Part shown: one piece after another, positions 1 to 6,045 of the stretch | Numbering within the stretch: position 1 is the first letter of the stretch | How the letters are laid out: every line of letters starts with the position of its first letter | Assembly (NCBI GenBank): GCA_964476895.1 | Contig: CAYZCS010000018.1 | Span: 1 to 16,001, forward strand | Direction: 5' to 3' | Length of the DNA stretch: 16,001 nucleotides | From: JALYJZ01 sp964476895 | GTDB taxonomy: Bacteria; Patescibacteriota; SICC01 | The notes under the pieces: generated by a model | The model's input: the letters and a program-made list of their open reading frames with translations, nothing else | What the model was told of the DNA's origin: nothing | Database searches by the model: none | Translations under genes and position numbers: made by a program

Positions 1-1
1 G

Positions 2-211
2 GCCAAGGCGGGGACGGCGATCGGCCTGTCGCGGGCGACGCTCCGGAACATCAGGCAGAACCTCGGCTGGGCGTTCGGCTACAACACGCTGCTGATTCCC
101 GTGGCGATGGCCGGGCTGATCAATCCCGCCCTGGCCGCCGGCGCGATGGCGTTCTCTTCGCTGAGCGTGGTGCTGAACGCGCTGCGCCTGAAGCGCGCCG
201 CGGTGCGGTAG
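2..211 (+). CDS. C-terminal fragment of a P1B-type (copper-type) P-type ATPase
   Basis: Only the last 69 residues lie in the window; the start is off the left edge. The reading frame opens AKAGTAIGLSRATLRNIRQN and ends in TAG at 209-211. The stretch LSRATLRNIRQN, then WAFGYN, then LLIPVAMAGL and AMAFSSLSVVLNALRL, is the characteristic end of CopA-like heavy-metal ATPases: the amphipathic segment after the P-domain followed by the last two membrane helices. These enzymes export Cu+ (sometimes Ag+) across the cytoplasmic membrane using ATP. The catalytic DKTG and the CPC metal site are not in view, so the metal is inferred from overall similarity only. The gene converges on the arginine decarboxylase gene with 13 bases between stop codons and no obvious terminator. 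Confidence 0.85.
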   Translation, partial: AKAGTAIGLSRATLRNIRQNLGWAFGYNTLLIPVAMAGLINPALAAGAMAFSSLSVVLNALRLKRAAVR

Positions 212-224
212 CGGCGGACCTGTG

Positions 225-713
225 CTACTTCGTATCCCAGCCCGCGGCCTCGTATACCGCGGCTACCAATGCGCAGACCGGCCGGTCCTTATGGTCGCAC
301 GTCGCGCCTATGCGCCTTTGCGTAATCGGCAATCCGTCCATGCTCCGGCCGCGCAGCATCGCGGCCGTAGTCGCGTCGATCGCGCTGTGGACTTGCTCCT
401 CGGCCAAGCCGACGTGCTCCACGAACAAGCCCTTGCCGGTTTCCGGCTCTTGTACCCAGCCGATTCCGGCCCAGGCTTCCTGTCCGGGTTCGGTGGCGTA
501 GGCTTCGGCACTCACGATGTACAATCGGTCGCCCCATGCACCGGGTGCGGGTAATTCCGCTTTTGTCGTTTCTACCACCTTGCTGCCCGGCGGAATCACC
601 GAGCTTAGCCGGAGCAGGTTGTAGTTTGCGATTTCCGCCTGGAGCAGGGCATCGTCGAACGCGGCCAACGTGGTCGGCCCGCTTCCGGTTGCTGATACGA
701 CTGCAATCCGCAT
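225..713 (-). CDS. Pyruvoyl-dependent arginine decarboxylase
   Basis: The 162-residue product fits the PvlArgDC family, which decarboxylates arginine to agmatine, the first step of one polyamine route. These proenzymes self-cleave between two serines to make the catalytic pyruvoyl group. The sequence shows NLLRLSSVIPPGS, with the predicted cleavage between Ser37 and Ser38, Asn32 at the position of the conserved processing/active-site Asn, and GLFVEHVG with Glu99 at the position of the conserved acid. The start at 713 (MRIAVVSATG) is chosen because a GGAGAA site (complement of 720-725) sits just upstream; an in-frame start at 767 would add 18 residues before the family's usual beginning. Full length matches the archaeal/bacterial family (about 160 residues). 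No agmatinase or other polyamine gene is in view. It is divergent from the membrane-protein gene at 802. Confidence 0.88.
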   Translation of the reverse strand: MRIAVVSATGSGPTTLAAFDDALLQAEIANYNLLRLSSVIPPGSKVVETTKAELPAPGAWGDRLYIVSAEAYATEPGQEAWAGIGWVQEPETGKGLFVEHVGLAEEQVHSAIDATTAAMLRGRSMDGLPITQRRIGATCDHKDRPVCALVAAVYEAAGWDTK

Positions 714-729
714 AGTTGGTTCTCCGGCA

Positions 730-761
730 GTATACTGGTTTCCTGACGCGTCGTATACTGG
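730..761. repeat. Direct repeat GTATACTGG in the divergent intergenic region
   Basis: The 9-base word GTATACTGG occurs at 730-738 and again at 753-761, a 23-base period, about two helical turns. Each copy contains the palindrome GTATAC. It lies between the divergent arginine decarboxylase (start 713) and membrane-protein (start 802) genes. The TATACT within each copy could also serve as a -10 box on either strand, but I see no good -35 partner. It could be a tandem regulator site; this is inference. Confidence 0.4.
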
Positions 762-801
762 AAACACCGTTCCTTAACGCAAAACTGATAAGGGGAAACA
801 G

Positions 802-1347
802 ATGACGACCAATGCACGAAGAGTCCGGAAGGCAGGGACTCTGATTGCGGCCGTGGCCCTTATCGGTCTTGCCGCGAAGTTCCTGCTGCTGTACCTCACC
901 GACATAGTCTTCGCACCACCGATCGTGGCAGTCGCTGCCTGGCTCGGCCCTGTGCCGAGTTTCATGATTTTTGTGCCGGTGTACGCGGTCGCCAGCTACT
1001 GGCTGGCCATGTTGGCCGTTCGGGGAATCGACCATCGGGCGGATGGCTGGCTTGTCCGCAGGCTGACCAGCCTGGTAGCCAGCGAGCGCCGGGACGACAC
1101 CGGGCGAGCCATCCAACGCTGGTGGAGCCGGGGACCGCTCATGCGCGGTTTCGGATTCCTGGTGTCGGGCATTTTGCTCGGTGGAATTCTCACCACCGGC
1201 ATGTGGCGGTTCCGCAGGCCACGTGCTCCGCTCGCCGAGATGCGGCGTGTGGCGCTGTTCACCTCGGCAACGTTCGGCGTGAGTTTCGTCGCCCTGTACG
1301 CTTTCGTCGGTGCTGAGGCAGTGCGGGCCGCGACCGACTGGTTGTGA
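802..1347 (+). CDS. Integral membrane protein of unknown function (four predicted helices)
   Basis: The 181-residue product matches no family I can name. It has a short basic N-terminus (MTTNARRVRKAG), hydrophobic segments at roughly 11-33, 40-68, 114-134 and 150-174, and a basic cytoplasmic-type loop of about 45 residues between helices 2 and 3 with many Arg and one Trp pair (RWWSRG). The charge pattern suggests both termini inside. The start is supported by an AAGGGGA-like ribosome site just upstream (around 789-796). It is divergent from the arginine decarboxylase gene and is followed 55 bases later by the GNAT-like gene on the same strand, so the two may be cotranscribed. Coding is supported by a strongly hydrophobic, non-random composition; opposite-strand frames here give Arg/Ser-rich junk. 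Confidence 0.7.
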   Translation: MTTNARRVRKAGTLIAAVALIGLAAKFLLLYLTDIVFAPPIVAVAAWLGPVPSFMIFVPVYAVASYWLAMLAVRGIDHRADGWLVRRLTSLVASERRDDTGRAIQRWWSRGPLMRGFGFLVSGILLGGILTTGMWRFRRPRAPLAEMRRVALFTSATFGVSFVALYAFVGAEAVRAATDWL

Positions 1348-1355
1348 TTCACCGG

Positions 1356-1377
1356 CATACCATCCTACATACCATCC
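1356..1377 (+). repeat. Tandem 10-base repeat CATACCATCC
   Basis: CATACCATCC occurs at 1356-1365 and 1368-1377, separated by TA. It sits between the stop of the membrane-protein gene and the ribosome site of the GNAT-like gene. The 12-base period is too short for a standard paired operator on one DNA face and its role is unknown; it may be a chance duplication. Confidence 0.35.
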
Positions 1378-1402
1378 AGACTACGAAGGGAAGGAGGCAC
1401 GG

Positions 1403-1993
1403 GTGTACCGTGTCACGACCGAGCATCACATAGATGACGAGCTGCGGGGACGGTTGCTCGGCATGTACGAGGAGTCGTACGACGCCCTCCGTCGCATGTC
1501 CCCGGTTCGGCAGTACTACGAGCGCCACGAGCTGGTCGAGGCCCTGGTGGATTCCCGGATGCTGAAGTTCATCCTCTGGGAGGACAATCGTCAGGTCGGC
1601 TTCGCGGTCGTTACGACGGAGCTGCAGCTGGTTCCGTGGATCGAGGTGGCATTCTACGAGGACATGTTCCCGGTCCAGTACCGAGAGCGGAAGCTCTACT
1701 ACTTCTGCGGCTTCTGCATCGATGCGAGCGAGCAGGGTGAGGGCCGGGCCCGTGAGCTATCCAAGTGGATCATCAATCACGTGGCACCACGCGGTGTCGC
1801 GCTGTTCGATAGCTCGCACTTGATCAACGAGCCGATCGTCGCCCTGGTAACCTCCGAGGGAGTGAAACAGCTCGAGATTGAGCATCGCGAGCTCGGTACC
1901 CAGCACTACCACGCGGTCAGGGCTCTCGGCTTCAAGCCCGGGTTCTCGAAAGGCAATCCCGATGGCGTCGGCGTTCAGGTTCAAGGCGACTGA
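1403..1993 (+). CDS. GNAT-like N-acetyltransferase domain protein
   Basis: The 196-residue product looks like a single GNAT fold. A beta-strand pair LKFILWEDNRQVGFAVV resembles the sheet leading to the acetyl-CoA site, and residues about 107-119 (DASEQGEGRARELS) match the pyrophosphate-binding motif A pattern Q-x-G-x-G/A followed by a helix. A later segment, residues about 163-180, ends in YHAVRALGFKPG, typical of the closing strand in GNAT proteins. The substrate cannot be told. The GTG at 1403 is chosen because AAGGAGG (1391-1397) lies 5 bases upstream; the frame stays open to 1310, but the added residues overlap the previous gene and look non-coding. It ends before a strong terminator. Sequence similarity to named GNAT families is distant, so the family call is moderate. 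Confidence 0.6.
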   Translation: MYRVTTEHHIDDELRGRLLGMYEESYDALRRMSPVRQYYERHELVEALVDSRMLKFILWEDNRQVGFAVVTTELQLVPWIEVAFYEDMFPVQYRERKLYYFCGFCIDASEQGEGRARELSKWIINHVAPRGVALFDSSHLINEPIVALVTSEGVKQLEIEHRELGTQHYHAVRALGFKPGFSKGNPDGVGVQVQGD

Positions 1994-2027
1994 TTTATTC
2001 GGTCGAACCACCATACCGGACGCCAGG

Positions 2028-2074
2028 AAAGACCTCTGTCAGGCGGCAACGCCACCAACGACAGAGGTCTTTTT
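2028..2074 (+). terminator. Rho-independent terminator after the GNAT-like gene
   Basis: A perfect 13-bp stem pairs AAAGACCTCTGTC (2028-2040) with GACAGAGGTCTTT (2060-2072), and T2070-2074 form the U-tract. The loop holds a second small hairpin, GGCG-GCAA-CGCC (2042-2053), with a GNRA-type tetraloop. It separates the 802-1993 transcript from the kinase promoter. Confidence 0.9.
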
Positions 2075-2089
2075 CCTACCCGCCGGACC

Positions 2090-2118
2090 TTTACAGATTG
2101 ATTAAATTGTGGTATAGT
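2090..2118 (+). promoter_or_regulatory. Sigma-70-type promoter of the histidine kinase
   Basis: TTTACA (2090-2095) and TATAGT (2113-2118) are separated by exactly 17 bases, each one mismatch from consensus, in a locally AT-rich stretch. Transcription would start near 2125, leaving a leader of about 23 bases before the GTG start at 2148. Confidence 0.8.
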
Positions 2119-2147
2119 TAAGCAATTTTTATGAGGAAGAGTACCAC

Positions 2148-4265
2148 GTGGACGTAATCATCAACGGCATAGTGCTGGTTACCGGCGTGCTCGTGGCGCT
2201 GCTCGGGCTGCTGGTGCTGCTGAACAACCCAAAGGCGGTCCCGAATCGGCTGTTCTTCGGTTTCGCGCTGGCGACCATGGCGTGGATCGGGGCGAACCTG
2301 GCGGCGAGCCTGTCAGCTGATCCCGGCGTTGCACTGCTCTGGTCACGTTTGGCGGTGATCGGCGGGGCGATGGTGCCGTACGCGATGCTGCTTTTCGCTT
2401 TGGATTTCCCGCGTCGCACACCGGTGCGACGGTACCTTAAGGCGGCCGCGGTTCTTCCGCCGTTTCTCTTCGTCGTCACCGCACTGACACCGCTCAACGT
2501 GGTATCGAGTGACGCCTACGCGGCCCACATCGAACCGGGTATCCTGTATACGCCGCTCGGGGTCTACGTCCTGACGTACACTATTGCCAGTCTCGTGGTC
2601 CTGGGACGGGGACTCGGACGGGCACAAGGGAAGGCCCGCGAACAGTTCCGGTACGTGATGGCGGGAATCCTGATCATGGCCGTGCCCGGCACCGCCCTGA
2701 GCGTGGTCCTGCCCAACGTCGGACTGCCGGAGCTGGCACAACTGAGTCCGGCAACCGCGCTCGGGTTCGTAATCGCCGTTTCTTACGCCATGTTGCGCCA
2801 TCAGCTCTTGAACATCCGGCTGGTGGTCGCCCGGTCAGTGGCGTACGTACTCCTCTTGCTGACGCTGGCGGGCGGATACGGAGCCGCCGCTTTCGGTGCC
2901 GGGGCAGTGCTGTTTCCCGGGGAAGGCACCTCGGCGGCGCAGCAGGTACTGAACATCACCCTCGCGATCATCCTGGCCTTCACGTTCCAGCCGCTTCGCC
3001 GGTTCTTCGAACGGCTGACCGACCGCGTCTTCTATCGCGAGCGGTACGACACTCAGGACGTGCTCGACGAGGTCGGGAAGACCATCGCCACCGAGCTCGA
3101 GCTGGACCGGGTGCTTCGCAGTACGCTGGAGACACTCTGCCAGCGGCTGAAGATCGCCTCCGGGCGGTTCGTGATTCTCGACGGCCGGAAGACGTACGCG
3201 ACCGTTTCCGTCGGTACCGGGATCGTCCAGCCGCGCTCGCTCGAGCTGGCCAAGCTGAACCAGCCGATCCTCTCCGCCGACGACCTCACCGGCGGCATCC
3301 GCAAGCGGATCATGGAACGGTGCGGCGTGCGGGTCAGCGTCTCGCTGCGCACCCGGAAGCGGATCGTCGGCTACCTGCTGCTCGGCGACAAACGCTCCGG
3401 CGACATCTACTCCGAGCAGGACCTCCGCTTGCTCCGGATCTTCCGTCAGGAAGCGGCGGTGGCGATCGAGAACGCCAAGGCCTATGAGAAGATCGCCCGG
3501 TTCAATGCCACGCTCCGCCAAAAGGTCAACGATGCCACTCGCCGGCTGCGGGTCGCCAACGACAACCTCCGGGAGCTCGATAAGACCAAGGACGAATTCA
3601 TCTCGCTGGCATCGCATCAGCTCCGCACCCCGCTTACGGCGGTGAAGGGGTACCTTTCGATGCTCGAGGAGGGGGATGCGGGACGGGTCAACCGCGCACA
3701 ACGGGAGTACTTGGAAACGGCCCGGCATTCATCCGAACAGATGGTCCGGCTGATCTCCGACCTCTTGAACGTCTCACGGCTGGCCGGCGGCCGCTTCGTG
3801 GTCGATCGGCAGCCGACCGACCTGGCCGCGCTGCTTCGCGAAGAGGTCGCCCAGGTCCGCCCGAACGCCCAGGCCAAAGGGATCAGGCTGGTCAGCCACG
3901 TGCCGCGGCGGCTGCCCAAGGTCTCGGCTGACCCGGATAAGATCCGGCAGGTGATGATGAACTTCCTCGACAACGCGATCTACTACACGGACGAAGGCAG
4001 CGTCACCGTGTCGCTGCGCCGTCGAGGGAAGATGCTGGAGTTCACCGTGACGGATACGGGAATCGGCGTGCCGGTGGCGGCGCAGAAGAAGCTGTTCAAG
4101 AAGTTCTTCCGGGCGGAGAACGCCAAGCAGAGCCGTCCGGACGGGACCGGGCTCGGGCTCTACCTCGCCAAGCGGGTCGTGGAGGTACAGGGCGGCGAGA
4201 TCGTCTTCGAATCCGTCCCGGGGCAGGGCAGTACTTTCGGATTCCGGCTGCCGCTGAAGGGGTGA
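2148..4265 (+). CDS. Membrane-bound sensor histidine kinase (7TM-type N-terminus, GAF, HisKA, HATPase_c)
   Basis: The 705-residue sensor kinase has about seven N-terminal membrane helices (residues 4-215, like the His_kinase_N 7TM region) and two more at roughly 228-283. A linker QPLRRFFERLTDRVF leads into a GAF-like domain (about 300-445) and a short coiled coil (about 450-480). The HisKA H-box SHQLRTPLT has the phosphoacceptor at His490. ATP-binding motifs follow in order: N-box NFLDNA (605-610), G1 DTGIGV (636-641) and G2 GTGLGL (666-671). All catalytic motifs are intact. It would autophosphorylate and pass phosphate to a response regulator, but none is encoded nearby, so the partner and stimulus are unknown. 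The GTG start has GAGGAAGAG upstream (about 2133-2141). The stop lies one base from the stop of the convergent channel gene. Confidence 0.93.
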   Translation: MDVIINGIVLVTGVLVALLGLLVLLNNPKAVPNRLFFGFALATMAWIGANLAASLSADPGVALLWSRLAVIGGAMVPYAMLLFALDFPRRTPVRRYLKAAAVLPPFLFVVTALTPLNVVSSDAYAAHIEPGILYTPLGVYVLTYTIASLVVLGRGLGRAQGKAREQFRYVMAGILIMAVPGTALSVVLPNVGLPELAQLSPATALGFVIAVSYAMLRHQLLNIRLVVARSVAYVLLLLTLAGGYGAAAFGAGAVLFPGEGTSAAQQVLNITLAIILAFTFQPLRRFFERLTDRVFYRERYDTQDVLDEVGKTIATELELDRVLRSTLETLCQRLKIASGRFVILDGRKTYATVSVGTGIVQPRSLELAKLNQPILSADDLTGGIRKRIMERCGVRVSVSLRTRKRIVGYLLLGDKRSGDIYSEQDLRLLRIFRQEAAVAIENAKAYEKIARFNATLRQKVNDATRRLRVANDNLRELDKTKDEFISLASHQLRTPLTAVKGYLSMLEEGDAGRVNRAQREYLETARHSSEQMVRLISDLLNVSRLAGGRFVVDRQPTDLAALLREEVAQVRPNAQAKGIRLVSHVPRRLPKVSADPDKIRQVMMNFLDNAIYYTDEGSVTVSLRRRGKMLEFTVTDTGIGVPVAAQKKLFKKFFRAENAKQSRPDGTGLGLYLAKRVVEVQGGEIVFESVPGQGSTFGFRLPLKG

Positions 4266-4266
4266 G

Positions 4267-5202
4267 CTAGCGCCGTGCTCGCCGCTTTGCCAGCGCGCGT
4301 TTCCCGGACGCCTTCCGCCCGCCGGACCGCTTCGCCTCGTGCAACGTCCGCTGCGGGAACGGGATCTCGATCCCTTCCTTGTCGAACTCGATCTTCAGGC
4401 GCTTGCGCAGTTCGCCGGTCACGTCCCACTGCCGCGCCGCTTTCGTCTCGCCGAGCACCTTCATGATGATCGCCGACTCGCCGAAGCTGTCGACCCGCAG
4501 GAACTGCGGCGGCTTCAGGATGTCCTGCTTCCACTCCGTGGCCGCGGACAGGCGCTTGCCGACCCGGTTGATCACCGCGATCACGTGGTCCAGGTCGGAG
4601 TCGTAGGCCACGCTCACGTTCAGGTCCACCCGCGAGAAGTCCTTGCTCAGGCTCGAGGCGATCTTGATCTCGCCGTTCGGGATGAAGTGCGTGGTGCCGT
4701 CGAGGTCGCGGATGGTGGTCAGCCGCAGCGAGATGTTCTCGACCAGCCCGCACTTGCCGTCCACACAGATGATGTCGCCCACGCCGAACTGGTTCTCCAA
4801 CAGGATGAAGAAACCGGAGAGGATGTCGCGCACCACGTACTGCGCACCGAAGCCGATCGCCACGCCGATCACACCGGCGGCCGCCAGGAGCGCGCCGATC
4901 TCCACGCCGAAGCTGCCGAGCAGGGTGATCAGCGCGGTCAGCCAGATCACCGCCGCCGCGGTGCCGTGGAAGATCCGGATCAGCGTGTCCTCGCGTTTGC
5001 GTTCCGCGTCTTCGGAGGCGAACGTGCGGTGCCGGATGAACCGGCGGATCAGCCGCTCGATGAACCGCTTGCTGAGCCAGGAGATCGCGAACGCGGCGGC
5101 GACCACGATCGCCACTTCGTCCCGGTGGTCGAGGAACCAACTGGCGATGGCATTCCAGATGCCTGCGGCAAGGTCGGAGAGGTCGCGAAGTACGTCAGGC
5201 AT
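4267..5202 (-). CDS. MscS-family small-conductance mechanosensitive channel
   Basis: The 311-residue product (numbered from the ATG at 5202) opens under membrane tension to release solutes during hypo-osmotic shock. Membrane helices are near 30-46 and 80-98, with the pore-lining TM3 starting near 102. The family core is clear: VAIGFGAQYVVRDILSG (114-130), then FFILLENQFGVGDII (131-145), the beta-domain motif FIPNGEI (173-179) and the terminal EIPFPQRT (279-286), followed by a basic Arg/Lys tail. An in-frame TTG at 5220 would add six residues. I prefer 5202 because a promoter (TTGACC, 17 bp, TACAAC) places transcription start within a few bases of this ATG and no ribosome site is present, implying a leaderless message. 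It converges on the kinase gene. Confidence 0.92.
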   Translation of the reverse strand: MPDVLRDLSDLAAGIWNAIASWFLDHRDEVAIVVAAAFAISWLSKRFIERLIRRFIRHRTFASEDAERKREDTLIRIFHGTAAAVIWLTALITLLGSFGVEIGALLAAAGVIGVAIGFGAQYVVRDILSGFFILLENQFGVGDIICVDGKCGLVENISLRLTTIRDLDGTTHFIPNGEIKIASSLSKDFSRVDLNVSVAYDSDLDHVIAVINRVGKRLSAATEWKQDILKPPQFLRVDSFGESAIIMKVLGETKAARQWDVTGELRKRLKIEFDKEGIEIPFPQRTLHEAKRSGGRKASGKRALAKRRARR

Positions 5203-5210
5203 TGGGTGTA

Positions 5211-5239
5211 GTTGTACCAACCGGGCGGAGTGCGGTCAA
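5211..5239 (-). promoter_or_regulatory. Promoter of the MscS gene, probably giving a leaderless mRNA
   Basis: On the minus strand TTGACC (complement of 5234-5239) and TACAAC (complement of 5211-5216) are 17 bases apart, with TGG directly before the -10 forming an extended -10. The predicted start point is near 5204, about two bases from the ATG at 5202, and there is no Shine-Dalgarno sequence. Confidence 0.6.
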
Positions 5240-5288
5240 ATCGCCGCGCCTGCTGCCGCGTCTGACGCAACGCCAATCGTCGGTCTGC

Positions 5289-5343
5289 ACAATTCATGAT
5301 TGTCTGGGGGCGTTTTTCTGTAACTTGCTCCAGTGCGCTACTG
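5289..5343. repeat. Two inverted repeats in the mscS / OB-fold gene intergenic region
   Basis: ACAAT-TCATG-ATTGT (5289-5303) and CAGT-GCGCT-ACTG (5331-5343) are short dyads, 28 bases apart, in the 196-base region between the divergent genes. They could be operator sites. I could not find a convincing -35/-10 pair for the plus-strand gene, so their relation to its promoter is unclear. Confidence 0.3.
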
Positions 5344-5398
5344 CCGGCCGGTCGGTACGGTGGTGCCAAGTAATCATTAGTAAGCAAGGAGGTCGCGC

Positions 5399-5959
5399 AT
5401 GGCAGACGAGACGAACAACATGGTCCGGGTAATCGTAGGGACGGTCCTGGCGATCATCCTGGTCGTCTTGCTGCTGATGTTGCTGGTGCCATCCTGGTTC
5501 GGCGGTGAGGATGATACGGATGACGGCAGGGACGTGGGCCGCGGTGTCACGCTCGGAGCGGTGCTGGATACTCCCACTGACTACGTCGGAGATCGGGTGA
5601 TCGTCAGCGGGGAAGTGGTGACGATCCGTTCCGCCCGGGCGTTCACGATCGGCGGACCGGCGTTTGGCGGTGAGCTGCTCGTCCTGACGGATGCGGACAT
5701 TCAGGAAGCAGGCGGTATCGACCGGGCGCTGCAGCCGGGGGACATCGTGCAGGTCCACGGCGAGGTCCAGGAGTTCCGGCGCGATGACGCCGAACAGCGG
5801 ACCGGCGCCACTGTCGCGCCGAACCTGCCCGAGACGTTCACCGGCCGTCCGGCCGTCTACGCCGACCGGCTGCTGGTCGATCTCCGCGGGGCCTTTACGA
5901 CGACCCCTACGCCCACCTCTACCGTGACCCCGTCGCCGCGGGTGTCGCCCGCGTTCTGA
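5399..5959 (+). CDS. Single-span membrane protein with an extracytoplasmic OB-fold-like domain
   Basis: The 186-residue product has a membrane helix at about 9-31 (VRVIVGTVLAIILVVLLLML), a short acidic linker (EDDTDDGRD) and a beta-rich domain from about 51 to 165. Repeated strand patterns, DYVGDRVIVSGEVVTI, then ELLVLTDADI, then LQPGDIVQVHGEVQEF, resemble OB-fold proteins in which a V-x-V-x-G-E-V strand pair is repeated. The C-terminus is a Pro/Thr/Ser-rich tail (TTTPTPTSTVTPSPRVSP). The domain most likely faces outside. I do not recognise a specific family and assign no ligand. The start is strongly supported by AAGGAGGT at 5386-5393. It is divergent from mscS, which may mean shared control, and lies 86 bases before purB on the same strand. 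Confidence 0.75.
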   Translation: MADETNNMVRVIVGTVLAIILVVLLLMLLVPSWFGGEDDTDDGRDVGRGVTLGAVLDTPTDYVGDRVIVSGEVVTIRSARAFTIGGPAFGGELLVLTDADIQEAGGIDRALQPGDIVQVHGEVQEFRRDDAEQRTGATVAPNLPETFTGRPAVYADRLLVDLRGAFTTTPTPTSTVTPSPRVSPAF

Positions 5960-6045
5960 CTGCGGCCAAGCGTAGCCACCAAGCCGGCATTGGGTATACC
6001 ATGTAGGTAAGGGGATACGTTCCCGCTTTTTCGTTCTCTTTTCGC

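Noticed and set aside
289..1116. A 275-codon minus-strand frame spanning the decarboxylase and membrane-protein genes
   Set aside because: It overlaps two better-supported genes and its translation is Arg-rich with no recognisable pattern.
2835..3728. A 297-codon minus-strand open frame opposite the kinase
   Set aside because: The kinase frame carries all expected motifs; the opposite frame has none.
4339..5211. A 290-codon plus-strand open frame opposite the MscS gene
   Set aside because: It is compositionally a shadow (Arg/His/Asp-rich) of the clear MscS reading frame.
5990..6019. Possible purB promoter TTGGGT - 18 bp - GATACG
   Set aside because: Only three matches in each box; weaker than the other promoters in the window.
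6012..6031. Possible terminator GGGA-TACGT-TCCC followed by a T-run upstream of purB
   Set aside because: A four-base-pair stem is too weak to call, although a T-run at 6027-6031 follows; it could reduce read-through from the OB-fold-like gene.
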